Part shown: piece by piece, positions 33,092-44,804 of the stretch | Numbering within the stretch: position 1 is the stretch's first letter | How the letters are laid out: every line of letters begins with the position of its first letter | Origin: Chrysomallon squamiferum | Lineage: Eukaryota > Mollusca > Gastropoda > Neomphalida > Peltospiridae | Reading direction: 5' to 3' | DNA length: 64,000 nucleotides | Assembly (NCBI GenBank): GCA_012295275.1 | Contig: CM022679.1 | Span: 6,053,157-6,117,156, forward strand | Translations under genes and position numbers: made by a program | Notes under the pieces: model-generated | Databases searched by the model: none | What the model was told of the DNA's origin: nothing | What the model saw: the letters and a program-made list of their open reading frames with translations, nothing else

Positions 33092-36000
33092 TTACAGCCT
33101 ACGAGATCTCATAGGTCTGCAAATCCGTATCAGAAACACTGTGACTGCCAGAACTAGTGCACCAATGTAACAGTACAGCAAAGTGTATCTGTGAGGTAGC
33201 CACAATATGTTAAACTTCAGTTTGCCATCTTTGTCTGAAACACAATTGAATACCATATTATTTATTTTCCAAAATAAAAATCAATTAAAATTGAAAATTG
33301 AAATTCTATGATATTTATATAGTGAAAGATTTAAAAAAAAAAAAAAATGTTAATTAATAAATAAATAAATAAATAAATTAATTAATAATAATAAACAAAC
33401 AAAAAAATGAAATAACTCACACCCATCTAAATATCTACTTATCTTTTTAAATATAACTATTGTAAATTTTTGTACTTTAGTTCTATTCAAATTGTTTATT
33501 GGTTGCATATTTTTCTAGATACTGTCAAAGAACTTTAGGGAATTTTTTCAAATAGCTCAGAAAGTGACATTATGGTAAATCATATGGTGTAGTCAATGAA
33601 AAAATGTATATAATATTTTAATAATCTGTGTTGTGTTAAGAAAAAGATATTTTGTTTTAACCATAGAAATCTGTGTTAACCAAATTATACAAATAAAACA
33701 GTATACCAAATCAATGTTTGACACTGCATCTTCAGCTCAAAAAAATAATGTAACTATATTCCCTATGTATAGTTTCAGTTCTCAATATATATATTATATA
33801 TTTCAGAAATAATAAATACTTACTTATGATTAATATACCATAACCCATATCTTCTTTTCCCATTCTGTAGCTGCAGGAAGGCACCATTAATTCGTGTATA
33901 GCTAATGGTATCTTAATGTCAAGTTCAACATAACTGTCCTTATTCAAGTCGTGTCGTTGTACTGGCCAGTAATCACTGAATCTATTTTCACCCAAACAGT
34001 CAGCACAGTAGTAATGAACTGCCTGGAAATAACAATAACAATAAAAGTAAAAATATCAACAGCAACGTCACAAAAACAAACATACGCATGGCCATCAAAA
34101 GTCCATATATCGATACATCCTAACAGTTTTCTTTTTTAAGGTACATAATTCACTGGATGTAAGATTAAAATACCTGTAACGAGTGTTTTCTTTTTGTTTT
34201 TTTTAATAGAGTTCAAAAAAAATTGAATAAGAATTAAATATCATTAAACTTCTAAGACAATAAAATAATAATAATTTTCATAAGATTTTAAAGAATTCTT
34301 TAACACCAACATTTCTATTTTGACTGAATTTAATTTTAAAAATTAACAAAATAATATGTATCTAAATTAGTTTCATTTCCAAACACCTTTTGACAAAAAA
34401 TAAAATAACAATAAGTGTTTAGATTATTTAGAATAAAAATAACACATTGAACTTTTATTATAAAGGTAGCACAAAATGTTACATATCATGTTTCAGCTGA
34501 TTATAATTTATAATTTACATATATTTTATCATATTTATAAATAGTATTTGATTTGTTCAGTATTTTCAACACTTCTTTCCAGATTTTTTACATTTCAATT
34601 AATTAAATTAATTTATGAAGTACTTTACCTCATGCCAATGTCCAGTCAGTATCAAATTTGGCATTGTTAGTCTCAAAACCTAATTAAATGAAAAAGTATA
34701 AAATAAATATATAAAATAAAAAACCAACATTTAAAATAAACAAACAATAAAAATTGTTAAAATGATATGCATAAATATATAAAATATTATTAGATGCTTT
34801 TTTTAATGTTTAATTTTATATGGATATATAATAAACGTAATATGAAGAAATTGTTTATCAATTTTTAAACATACTTCAATTTTATTTTATACTGATAAGC
34901 CAATTACATCTAATATCAATATATATTTTTTTTAAATAATAGTAAACCTTAATCTATGAGGAAAAAATATCATTAAACAACTTATTTCATAGAGGTATAT
35001 TATTTTAAAGAGAAACAAATGTAACAATCATATGAATGTATAATAATTATATATTTAGGTTATTTATTTTGCACTAAACTCATGTACACTTTCATAATAA
35101 CTTCCTGTTGTTTTGTTGTTTAAAATGCTCTTTAATTAATATATTATCTGTAACAAAGTTTAATATTTATACTAACTGGATGTATGAAGAATTTCATCTT
35201 TGGCAATAATGTATCATGGTTGATGATAAACTTAAGAGGGGCAGATGACTGTTGATTTACTTGTGCAATCAATTTAATCACCGACTGTGGCATTTCGTGG
35301 TGAAACTGAAGATCTAGCTGTAACAAATCAACAAATATCATGAATAATAATTATCTTTTTCAAGGATAAACAAACTTTGGTAAATAAGCAAGAATTAGCC
35401 TCTGAAATATTAGAAAGGAAAAAAACTATACAGAAAATAAAATGTCAAACCATAATAGAAAGAGAAATAGGTACTATGAATCTTATCAAACCTAAATAAA
35501 TTAAATTTGATTTTGTCATATTTCTGCTTATTTGTCAGACTGGACATTTATTAGTTTAATCTACTTGTTCTCTATAGTGTAGAATATATAGAAAACCACT
35601 ATCAAAATGTTTTCATAAACTGACAGTTTATTAGTCACTGATCCGGCAACTGCATTTTACTGTGAATAGATGCTTATTTTACAACACAGGATACTATAAT
35701 AATTTTTTTTCTTTTGGTTTAGTGCAGAAAGGATGAAATCAAATTCTTGACTGGAATTTACTCTTTTGTGTTCTTAAATGAAATTGACCTTGATCAAATG
35801 TCTAAATTAAACAAAATATCTTATGAATATACTTTCAAAAATATTGAAAATTATAATTTTAGGTTTTACCTTAATGAAGTCAATAAATTCCACATTAACC
35901 ACCCCAGTAATGTTTCCAAAGTTTTCTTCAAACCGCAAAGACTTCCACACTGTTCGGTAATCTCTCCCTTCACCACCAACATCATTGTCTCCAGGAATAT

Positions 36001-37604
36001 GTATCACCTTTTTAGAAAACAAATATTAAATTAAAACCAAATTTTAATAATAAAATATTCTTCATCAATCAGAATTGGTGATTAAGATATATATACAGGG
36101 TGGCTCAGAAGTAACTGGTACAGTATAATTGTAAAAAATATATATAAAATGTTTTTTCTACAAAAAAGTATTGATCTTCAGTAAGCTTTCAGTTTTTAGG
36201 CTCTGCTGTTATGGTCACAATTGAGAAAACTACAGTTTAAAGATCTTTATACAGTAAAAATACTAATTTACATAGTATTTGTGATAGGTATATAAAATAA
36301 TAATGCGTATTCTCACCACTGACTGCTCAGCAGGTGAAAATATGTTTCTGAATCTGGAGAGAGTAGATTCATACTCCGATTCAGTTGCCTTGCTCCCTTC
36401 ATCCATGAGATCACCAAGAAATACAACCACATCTGGCTGGGTGTAATGGAAAGCCAGAGAAAATGTTTTACTTAGAAACCTACAACAATTATAATGATTA
36501 TCAGCATCATTTTAAAAAATAATAACAATATTAATAATTAATAATTATGCCCAAAATAACTAATTAGTTTTCCTAATATTATTAGTAATAAAATTAAAAT
36601 TTAATTTTTTATTTATAAATTACATATTATTGTTATTTCAGATGTTACAAATATCATTATTAATTCTGCTACTGGAATAATTTCATTTCTCTTTTCATTA
36701 AAATGAATTAATGAAAAAAAGAAATGAACATGTTTACATATATATTTAGTATTTTCAGTAACTATTTTATGCTAAACTTTGTATGAAAGCTATGAAACTA
36801 CTAACCTGTCTATATCCCACCTACTAAACATTCCAATAGGAAAAATGGGTTCATCTTGGTAGCCTTGTATCTGTGGGTCAGAGGCTAGCAATATCACCAT
36901 CTCTTCTTTTTTATTGCTGGATCATAATTAATAAAACAATTAGTATAAACAAAATGTACATGATATACTTCATTACATATTTTAGTTCTGAACTGTATAA
37001 TGTGTATAATAATACTGTCAAATAAAAAAAACAAAGAGATAAGCATTTTGAAAGTTATTCTGAAGCATTGACATCTGTTTTGATCCTAATATGGTTATAC
37101 TAAAACTTATATTATAATCAGAAGAGAGTGAATGCATTTTGAAATTATAACTTTGAAAATTAAGGGAAAATAATTATTCAGAAATTTGTAATTGTTATTA
37201 AGAAATTTAGGGAATGAATTTTGTAATTGTTATTTTTGAGGTGAGGGAATATGTTATTGAAAAGTGACAGAACACTTTTTATAACTTTTCAGAAACAGAG
37301 GATCATATTTTGAAACTGTTATTAAGATGTGAGGAAATATATTTTCAAATAATATCAAGTTTTCTTTGTTAAATGTAAAGTAAAAAATAGTAACCAATGA
37401 GGAAAGTTTATGTTCTGCAACTACATTTTTATGAAAAAGAAATAAAATATTTTACCGGGACGCAGTTGGTAATTCTGGCCATCTCCAACTCTGTATCCAA
37501 TAAATGAGATATTCATTTGTGAAAACCACAAATATTCCTATAATCACCATCCATGACTGTAAAGACATGTGTCTGACTGTGTACAAAGAAAATAATCTGG
37601 ACAT
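33092..37604 (-). CDS. MPPE1/PGAP5-like metallophosphoesterase (8 exons, 364 aa)
   Basis: Calcineurin-like phosphoesterase of the Cdc1/Ted1/MPPE1 group; the vertebrate MPPE1 (PGAP5) removes an ethanolamine phosphate from GPI anchors in the early secretory pathway. Exons, minus strand: 37456-37604, 36806-36916, 36317-36479, 35870-36007, 35177-35317, 34629-34679, 33824-34022, 33092-33234. Layout: N-terminal membrane helix at about 15-38 followed by NEYLIYWIQSWRWPEL, which matches the MPPE1 start; LLASDPQ (D63, Q65); FLGDLMDEGS (D110); IPGDNDVGGEG (147-150); IINHD (H221); LTGHWHE (H248, H250); VPSCSYRM; second membrane helix at about 335-355; basic tail MRSRRL. Compared with the textbook motifs, DxH is DPQ and GNHD is GDND, so metal loading or catalysis may be altered. 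It is shorter than human MPPE1. Arg at -3 and -5 resembles a KxKxx retrieval signal, but with arginines. A sister branch to true MPPE1 is possible. Confidence 0.87.
36093..36120 (+). repeat. Transposon-end-like sequence in an MPPE1-like gene intron
   Basis: TACAGGGTGGCTCAGAAGTA, preceded by a TATA run, resembles the conserved ends (TACAGGGTG..) of several animal DNA-transposon families. No matching inverted end was found in the rest of this intron, so it is at best a fragment. Confidence 0.35.
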
Positions 37605-38700
37605 AATTCCATCAGGCCTGTGTCTTTTTTAGGTTCTGTTGGAGGATATTAAATAAGATACAAATATAAAAATAATTTGCTTATTTTAGTCTGCTTATAT
37701 ATAAACTTTAATATAAAAAACATAAAACAAATAAACAACATGATTATAACATTTTCAAACTGTAAAAACATAAGGACGATTTTATATTTATATTTATTTC
37801 GGCCAAATTTAGGTCATAATAATAAGTTTATAATAAAGCAATTTATTTTAAATGTTGGTTTGCCAGTTTTAAATTACTTTTTTCTAGTAGAAGGCCATGA
37901 GCGATTTATTCACTTATTATATGGAAGAGTTTGATTGGTGATGGCAAAATTGGTTACCGTTGTGGAAGTGGTAAACCATTTAAAGAAAAACTCTTATTAC
38001 TTTTAACTGTAACCAGCCATTAACAATCAACATTCCATTTGAACAAGTTTTTGAAATTATTTTAACCTAACTTTCATTTTAAAATAATCTTCGTTATTAT
38101 CAACCTATTTTTAATATATGCATTTAACCGAAAAACAACATTTTAAATTTTGTACGCTATCATAATTTTCGCCGTAAACATTTTACTGCACTTTTAACAT
38201 GAACTTAAATTTAAGTTTAATGCAGTTTAATCAAGTATTTTTCAGTATTAAAAACATGTTCCATTTTCGAAATATTTCTGTAAAAGGTTTGGGAAATTAT
38301 TTTTACATTAGGGTAACATTTATTTCATAAAATGTGTCAAATACATTTAACTTTATTTCATTTAATGTAACACTAATTAGTAATTTGACGAAAACGGAAA
38401 AGTGTATCCCACGTTAACATGTAGAAAAACCGTAACAGAAGCTGCTCGTTTATGCTCTGATACTCTGAATCCCGCAGACGCACTTTAAAAATTCTAAAAT
38501 AATATAAACCATATGTTACTAAATATCTTACATCTCTTGGTTCATGCTGCCGTGGACACAAACATCGCTCGTGTATCACTCCTGCACGAACGTCAGAGGA
38601 AGAGTTGTCGAACTTAATCGTCGCCAAAAACTTTCTGCTCGGTGTCAATGGTTCGAGTAGTTTGATTTCGTTTTTCATAATTTAAATAAATCATTTTTGA
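37605..38700 (-). other. Probable 5' UTR and first intron of the MPPE1-like gene
   Basis: Upstream of the start codon an acceptor reads TATCCTCCAACAG (minus strand, exon start about 37640), and a possible donor GAT/GTAAGATATT sits near 38530. The 101-codon open frame at 38373-38678 (minus) cannot join the coding exons: if it were spliced at this donor, the next exon would stop at once. I therefore treat 38531 to about 38690 as a likely untranslated first exon. It is relatively CpG-rich, as expected near a transcription start. No transcript evidence is available. Confidence 0.4.
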
Positions 38701-39855
38701 AATATATAATAACTTATGCTAGTTTTTCTTTGAACTGACCGTGTTTAAAAATGAGTAGGCAATTTTTCGATAGTCGAGAGGCAAAAAGTAGGAGAATGGT
38801 TTTCTGATAGTGATACTAATGACCGTTACTAGTAAGCATCTGATAATACAAATAGAGGTAAGGTATGACAGATGTTTATAGACCGGACTTAATGAGCACC
38901 ATTGAGTAAACATGTTTATTTTATTTTATTTTTTTTAATATTTTTTTTTTTTTTTTTATCACAACAATTAGATGATCTTAATTAAACATTAACAGTTCAA
39001 AGCAGAACTTATATTTATTATATAATTTATGTTATCAATGGAATGGAAAAACTTAATTACAATAATACAGTTATTGATTAACTAAATTACAGTTATGCAT
39101 TATTCCTAGGACCATCAGATGTTATACATAAAACCTGAAATTTTCAGAGATATACACATTATCTGTAACATGCAAATATGATTTCTTCACATCTTAACAA
39201 AAAGATTCTGAAAACAAATTCCCAATGATCGTATGTTTGAAAGTTTAATATTTCTATTTAATCTGTCATTTTAGTGTAGAATAGAGACATAACAATTATT
39301 TCCTGTTCTACGAAAGTCAGTATTTAATGTTTTCATAGTAATTAGTTCATAAAGTAATCTGAGGTGTGTATGTGCTAACAAGATAAGTTAATATTACTGC
39401 CTCCTATTGGGAGCACTGGCAACTGTATGGTCATGTGACATGATCATATATGGCAGCTGCTGCTTAGAGTTTAGCGGGTGGGGACGAACGTTCTCAGAAA
39501 GCAACGTATTACATTCAGACCCTTGATAGGACAAAACCATAAATATTTGTTAGTTAAGATGGCAGCATTAGTCACGTGGGGCTTTTGTTTTGATTTGGTT
39601 TGTTCCGATTGTACAACTACAGAATCTTTATTAAGCTTCGTATTAATTAAATACATTTTATGAACCTGGGTCTGTTTGTCTTCATTGAAGACGTGATTGT
39701 TACAATGTTTTATGCTTTAATATTCCTATTATTAAAGCCGTTGAATTTAAAACTCCGTCTTGGTTGTTTATTCCCATTATTAGTAACTTATTTAATATTT
39801 AATTTCACTTCATTCTTTATCTTACAAATAACACAAAATCTGAAGATCAGATTTT

Positions 39856-40260
39856 ATTTATTTGAAATTAAACACGTTTGACGATTTGAAATTTTACAGT
39901 TTCTGGATTTGAAAAAACAACAACAAATAAATAAATATGGAAATGGAAATGGAAAAAAAAATTAACGTGCTAATCAGAGCAAGCTGTTGTGAAGCACGTC
40001 TGCGACGGGCACGCTTTCTGACAAGTCAGCGGGCGTGTCCGTCGCAGAATAAATAAATAGTAAAATGTGATGTATTATAGTATCTCGCTTTGTTAGCCAG
40101 ATGTAACCATTGTTTTTAGTTACCTTCTAATCTATACTTTAAGAAGAAAAAAAAAGAAAGAAAGAAAATTATTTGAAAATGTCATTTATTTCAAATTTAC
40201 ACGTTTTACGATTTGAAATTTTACTGTTTCATGATTTAAAAACAATAAAATAAATAAATA
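39856..40260. repeat. Direct repeats of about 78 bp flanking a GC-rich hairpin
   Basis: The copies at 39856-39937 and 40184-40260 share ACGATTTGAAATTTTAC, then GTTTC..GATTT and AAATAAATAAATA. Between them lies the hairpin at 39999-40048. The arrangement could be a solo element with short terminal repeats or a simple segmental duplication. Confidence 0.65.
39999..40048. repeat. GC-rich stem-loop in AT-rich DNA
   Basis: TCTGCGACGGGCACGC (39999-40014) pairs with GCGTGTCCGTCGCAGA (40033-40048), with one G-T difference. Inside it a second short stem, CTGA/TCAG, closes the loop. CpG content is far above that of the surroundings. Confidence 0.8.
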
Positions 40261-40493
40261 ACAAAACCAAAGAACTATTAAAATAGTGAAAATTGTAATA
40301 CTCTTTGAATTTTCTTCTTTCACAATTAATAAAAAATATTTTAAAATATTAATTTAGCATTTTTCGGTTATCTTCTACATGTTATATTTATAAAAAGAAG
40401 AACAGCTGATAACCATATACTGGTCTTGATAGTTTGTGACGCTGACATTAATTGTTACAAGTTTCGTTTTTATCTTTTTCATACGATATAAAA

Positions 40494-40497
<4 letters not shown>

Positions 40498-40542
<45 letters not shown>
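40498..40542. repeat. (AT)n microsatellite
   Basis: About 22 AT units just beyond the 3' end of the orphan repeat-protein frame. Confidence 0.95.
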
Positions 40543-40544
<2 letters not shown>

Positions 40545-40633
40545 TTTTATTTATTTATTTATTTATGCTATTACTATTTTTATTATTACCTTTTTTAAAA
40601 TTAAATTAAAAAAAAAAAAAAAATATATATATA

Positions 40634-41488
40634 TTATTTTTTTGGTAGAGTTTTTCTTAAAGAACAATAATTAACATTAACATCTTTGTTATGTGTGTTG
40701 AGATTATCCTTAACATGAATACTGGCACTATCAGATTTAGCACGAACATTAGTACTTCTGGACTTAGCATTACTGCTTGTACTTTCAGATTTAGTATGAA
40801 TGCCAGTAATTCCAGACTTAGCGTGAAAGGTAGTACTTTCGGACTTAGCACGAATGCTAGAACTGCCAGATTTTGCATGGCTTTTGCTTTCACTAACTTT
40901 ATCCATTTTATCAGCAAAAACCATGCTTGCATCATTGTCAAAACAAGAAGCACAACGAGTTTTATCATTAGTAGTAACCTTTCCAGCTTTAGTATTAGTA
41001 TTAAGGCATGTTACTTTAGCATTACTATTAACTATTAATCTAGTTTTAGCATGAGCATTAGAATTAACTCCATTGTTGTAGTCACAATAAACATCCATAT
41101 CTCTAGAAGGGCGTGATGACGATGTTTCTGTTTCTGATGGCAATTCTATTTGTTCCCTGATATCACCTGATTTTGACAAACTCAATGTAGAGACACGTGT
41201 GCAGAATGTCACAGACTTGAATTTTGATGTCCCTTCTTTCTTGCCATCCTTGAGAATCGGAGGCCCAGGTTCCTTTGCTCTTGGTTCTTGCCCGTGTCCT
41301 CGTGTTCTTCCTCCATATTTTTTGAATATTTGGCGATTACAAGTCCCTTTGTGGGTACACATGGTAACATTTTTAAACAGTGACGCGAACGATCGTTTGT
41401 TAGGCGAAGGCGCGCCTTGACTGATTTTTTTCTCAGTTTGTTCATCTTCATCACTCGGGCATTCCCCTTCATCTTCGGCAGTTTTCAT
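40634..41488 (-). CDS. Orphan reading frame with nine-residue repeats, similar to the USP last exon (284 aa)
   Basis: I do not recognise this protein. From the ATG at 41486-41488 it runs 284 codons to a TAA. The acidic start (DEGECPSDEDEQ) is followed by RSFASLFKNVTMCTHKGTC and KFKSVTFCTRVSTLSLSKSG. These parallel [14 protein letters not shown] and [19 protein letters not shown], in the same order and similar spacing, in the last exon of the USP-type gene about 3.3 kb away on the same strand. The C-terminal part has six consecutive nine-residue units starting AKS or TKS (AKSGSSSIR, AKSESTTFH, AKSGITGIH, TKSESTSSN, AKSRSTNVR, AKSDSASIH). The frame stays open upstream to an acceptor-like TTTTATAG, so it may be the 3' exon of a longer gene or a duplicated terminal exon. 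The acceptor phase does not fit the last USP intron. It ends at AT-microsatellite DNA. It could be a pseudogene, though no break is seen. Confidence 0.5.
   Translation of the reverse strand: MKTAEDEGECPSDEDEQTEKKISQGAPSPNKRSFASLFKNVTMCTHKGTCNRQIFKKYGGRTRGHGQEPRAKEPGPPILKDGKKEGTSKFKSVTFCTRVSTLSLSKSGDIREQIELPSETETSSSRPSRDMDVYCDYNNGVNSNAHAKTRLIVNSNAKVTCLNTNTKAGKVTTNDKTRCASCFDNDASMVFADKMDKVSESKSHAKSGSSSIRAKSESTTFHAKSGITGIHTKSESTSSNAKSRSTNVRAKSDSASIHVKDNLNTHNKDVNVNYCSLRKTLPKK
40714..40880 (-). repeat. Coding minisatellite, about six 27-bp units
   Basis: Encodes the AKSxSxxxx nine-residue units of the orphan protein. The units differ from each other at many bases but keep frame and the AKS/TKS core, so the array is old or under selection. 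Confidence 0.75.
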
Positions 41489-44400
41489 TACCACTCTTCT
41501 ATAAAATGAATACTAATACTAATACTAATACTAATACTAATACTATAACACATACCGGACCTTTTACTCAGAAAACTTTTGACCAGAAGTGATACGGACC
41601 TCAGGACCAAGGATTAATTTATACTTAACATGTAAAATAACAATGAAAAGTAAAGATCGAAACTACATATATATAACAAATAAAAATTAATACACTTCTG
41701 AATATGGTTTTCTAGAAATTCCAATGTTTTGATTGCCAGATAAATGACAAATACAGAACAATAAATACATAAATAATCTCATTAAAATATTTCTTTTTCT
41801 TCTTTTTTTTTTTTTTTTTTTTGTTGTAATTAATTGTGCTAATTCGAAAAGAAAAACATAAATATTACCTTTCACAGCATGGCATGTCTACAGAACAAGA
41901 AAACAAATTAAAGGTTTTTTGTCATCGCCTCCTTCATGTTTATTAAGCTATGACGTCATAATAGTTTACAGCGTCATAATACAATGTTAACGTCGCAGGT
42001 TTTGCATTCTGGGCATGTAAGTACTATGGGTAAATAACAATTAGAACGTGATCTATTTTATTTTTTTATTTTTTTTATCATCATCACTACACCGAATAAT
42101 TTTAGAAGGGTTAAGTCCCTCCTATTCTCTTTCCTTTGTGAGTGTCAGAAATCGTATTGCATGTCTTCAGACAAGAAATGGAGAACGATATATGAAAGCC
42201 ACTTTTTATTCATATTATATATATTAAGAATCCATTTTCACTTTTCTTATTTTATAGATGCTGACACTAAATATAAAGATGCAACCTTCCTAACAATATT
42301 GTTTATGTATGAGATTCAGTAATGATTTTAAGTTACAATTAACTGCAGTAAATTATGAGAAGAAAATCATCCAAAAATGAAAACAGCGGTATAAATTTTA
42401 AATATTCGTTTGTGACGAGATAAATGATTACCTTTTGATTCGTATATAAGCTTGAAAATTCGTTCAAGCTATAAGCAGTTTTTTTTTAAATTTTGGGTGA
42501 ATACTCGAGATGTACATCCTAGTATAGTTTTGTTATCTTTAATTTACCCAGAAGATGATATGTTACTGCTATCATAATCTGTCATAAGGAACATCGTCCA
42601 TACATACCAATAATCAGTGTAACAAATGTATAAAATGTAGTAAATAGAAACACAGTATGTTAAGACTAAGATATAATTGGGATTACAATAAGAATGAACA
42701 TTCAGTATGTTATGAAATCTTCCACGAATAAATATATAAAACAAAAAACCAAAAACAATTCCTTTACTTAATGACAACATATCATTTAATAATAATGCTT
42801 CTTAGTTAATGAAAAGAATGAAAACACCAAAAAAAAAAAAAAAAAAAAAAAAAATTGAGACAGAAGAAAAACAACAATGAATAAATTGTTTATGTTTTAT
42901 TATTTCTATACAGTAGTAATACTCTCCGTTGAAGGTCGAGTGTAATATGATTAATGCAGGGAATGGTACATGATATGGAATGACCACAATAAACACAACA
43001 ATATTAACAGTGAACAGTTCTGTGGAAGGTGACAATTTATAATAATACTTATAACAAAAACAGTAAAATAAAAAAAATAATAATAAAAAAACAAAACAGA
43101 TTAAAATTAAATTAATTAATTTGAAAAATAAATAAAAATAAAAATGGTATAAAATGTTTTTGTTAATGTTTAATTTGTAAGGAATGTTTTTTTGTTGTTG
43201 TTGTTGTTATATTAATTCTTAATCTTTTTATTGTTGCTGCTCACTGAATGTTATCACCATTTCAAATGATATGACTGAAATGTTAAGATGATAAATCAGT
43301 TTTGATAACCCTGTTCATATGTGAAATATTTCCAGTATATTAAATACGTTGCTGCCTTTGTTTTTTCTTTTGATGCTTATATATCATAAAATCATGATTG
43401 ATCTATTTTACATTTCACATTTCTTGTATGACACTTAAATTTAATATAATATTTAATGACTTAAAATTAAAAACAAGTTTTTTTCAGATTTCATTTTGAA
43501 AGGATTTGCAAATGTTATTTATAAAGTTTACCATTGATTAGAATTTGCTAAAAATAATTTTATGATTAATAAAAGAAGACATCTATATTATAAACTTTAC
43601 AATGTTGCTATTATGCTGTTGTAACCTACTCCAATATAATAATAATAATAATAATAATATTAATAATAGAATGGTCATTTAAAAAACAACAACAAAAAAA
43701 AAATCCTATTTGTACAACATCAAATGTATAAAAATATTGCTCAACCTTTAAACAGTTTTCCATGGTAATGTGAACCAGTATTATACTGAGTTATATTACT
43801 GAGAATGTGCCCAATTCAGATTACTTTAGACAGAAATACCCATTATCATTTAGTTGATAAAAAAAAAGTATTTACCTGACTATATAAAACATGAAAAGTG
43901 ATAAATATATCTTTTACTAGTGTGGACATTTTATGTTTGGCTTTTAGGAAACCTTGTATTTCTGTCTGAACATTAAACATGATTTTTGACTGACAAGTCT
44001 TTTTAATCTGTCGGGGACATTATTAGTTTTTGTAAAAGTATAATAACTAACAACTGAAAGTAAAGTCTTGATTTTGAGATATTAATGGACAGAACAGAGA
44101 ACTGCATAAGCTGATTAGGCATAAATTAATATAACTTGTTTTCTATATCATGACTCAGTCAAGGAAAAAGAAAATTATAAAGAAAAAAATGTTTTTATGA
44201 CTTATATACAAAAATGTATTTTATGTACAATTCAGATCTAATAAAACTAATCTGTATGTCAACACAATTTTTAAAAAATATAAATATCCAAGTCAGTTTT
44301 TAACTGACAAAAAATGCATATAAAATGAACAAATAAACAAGAACAATCAGATCTTTGGTTTGACCAAGTAAACAGCATCAGTGACATAATAAATACATTT

Positions 44401-44804
44401 ATTTTCTTCATTTTATTAACCTCTAACTGGAAACTTAGCACCCTAGTATCTCAAGCACAGACTTGATAATTTACTAAAATATTTTTCTTCACAGCAATCA
44501 TTTTTAGTTGTGTTTTAGCTATGAAATTCTAATATTAGTACTGGAGATACAACTAGCATATCTGATGAACTTAGTGTATCTTTCAGAAAATTGTCCGTAA
44601 TTTCTGTACTGCCAAACTGAATGAACTGGGCTGCAGTTTATGAATGTACAAACAAGCTGTGCATTAGTGAATAACAGAACCTAACAATGATGCTGTAATA
44701 CGTATATAACAATTAGTAGCACTGCCAGCCAATCACAACCTGCGTAACAGAACACATAAATATAATTATATATATATATTATATTGCATTCAAAAAAACA
44801 TTTA
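41489..44804. other. Region between the orphan frame and the USP last exon
   Basis: No protein-like frame was found. A (TACTAA)n repeat lies at 41511-41545, directly upstream of the orphan frame, and T or A runs at about 41803-41822 and 42829-42853. The USP 3' UTR must occupy the right part. The minus frames at 42544-42780 and 42802-43035 look like AT-driven noise. Confidence 0.55.
44398..44403 (-). other. Candidate poly-A signal of the USP53/54-type gene
   Basis: AATAAA on the minus strand, about 400 bp after the stop codon. Other AATAAA hexamers exist nearby, so the choice is uncertain. Confidence 0.3.

Larger units (their letters stand above)
38701..40633. other. Intergenic region with a promoter-like patch and a repeated block
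   Basis: Around 39405-39600 base composition becomes less AT-rich, with CATGTGACATG, AAGATGGCAGC (YY1-like) and GTCACGTGGGG (E-box). A 34-codon frame (MAALVTWGFCFDLV...) opens inside the YY1-like site. The rest is AT-rich and ends in an AT microsatellite at 40498-40542. Confidence 0.45.

Noticed and set aside
38373-38678. 101-codon minus frame upstream of the MPPE1-like gene
   Set aside because: No family similarity, and splicing at its only reasonable donor leads to an immediate stop in the next exon. More likely a 5' UTR.
42544-43035. Two hydrophobic minus-strand frames
   Set aside because: AT-rich Tyr/Ile/Phe composition, no supporting signal, adjacent to a poly-A run.
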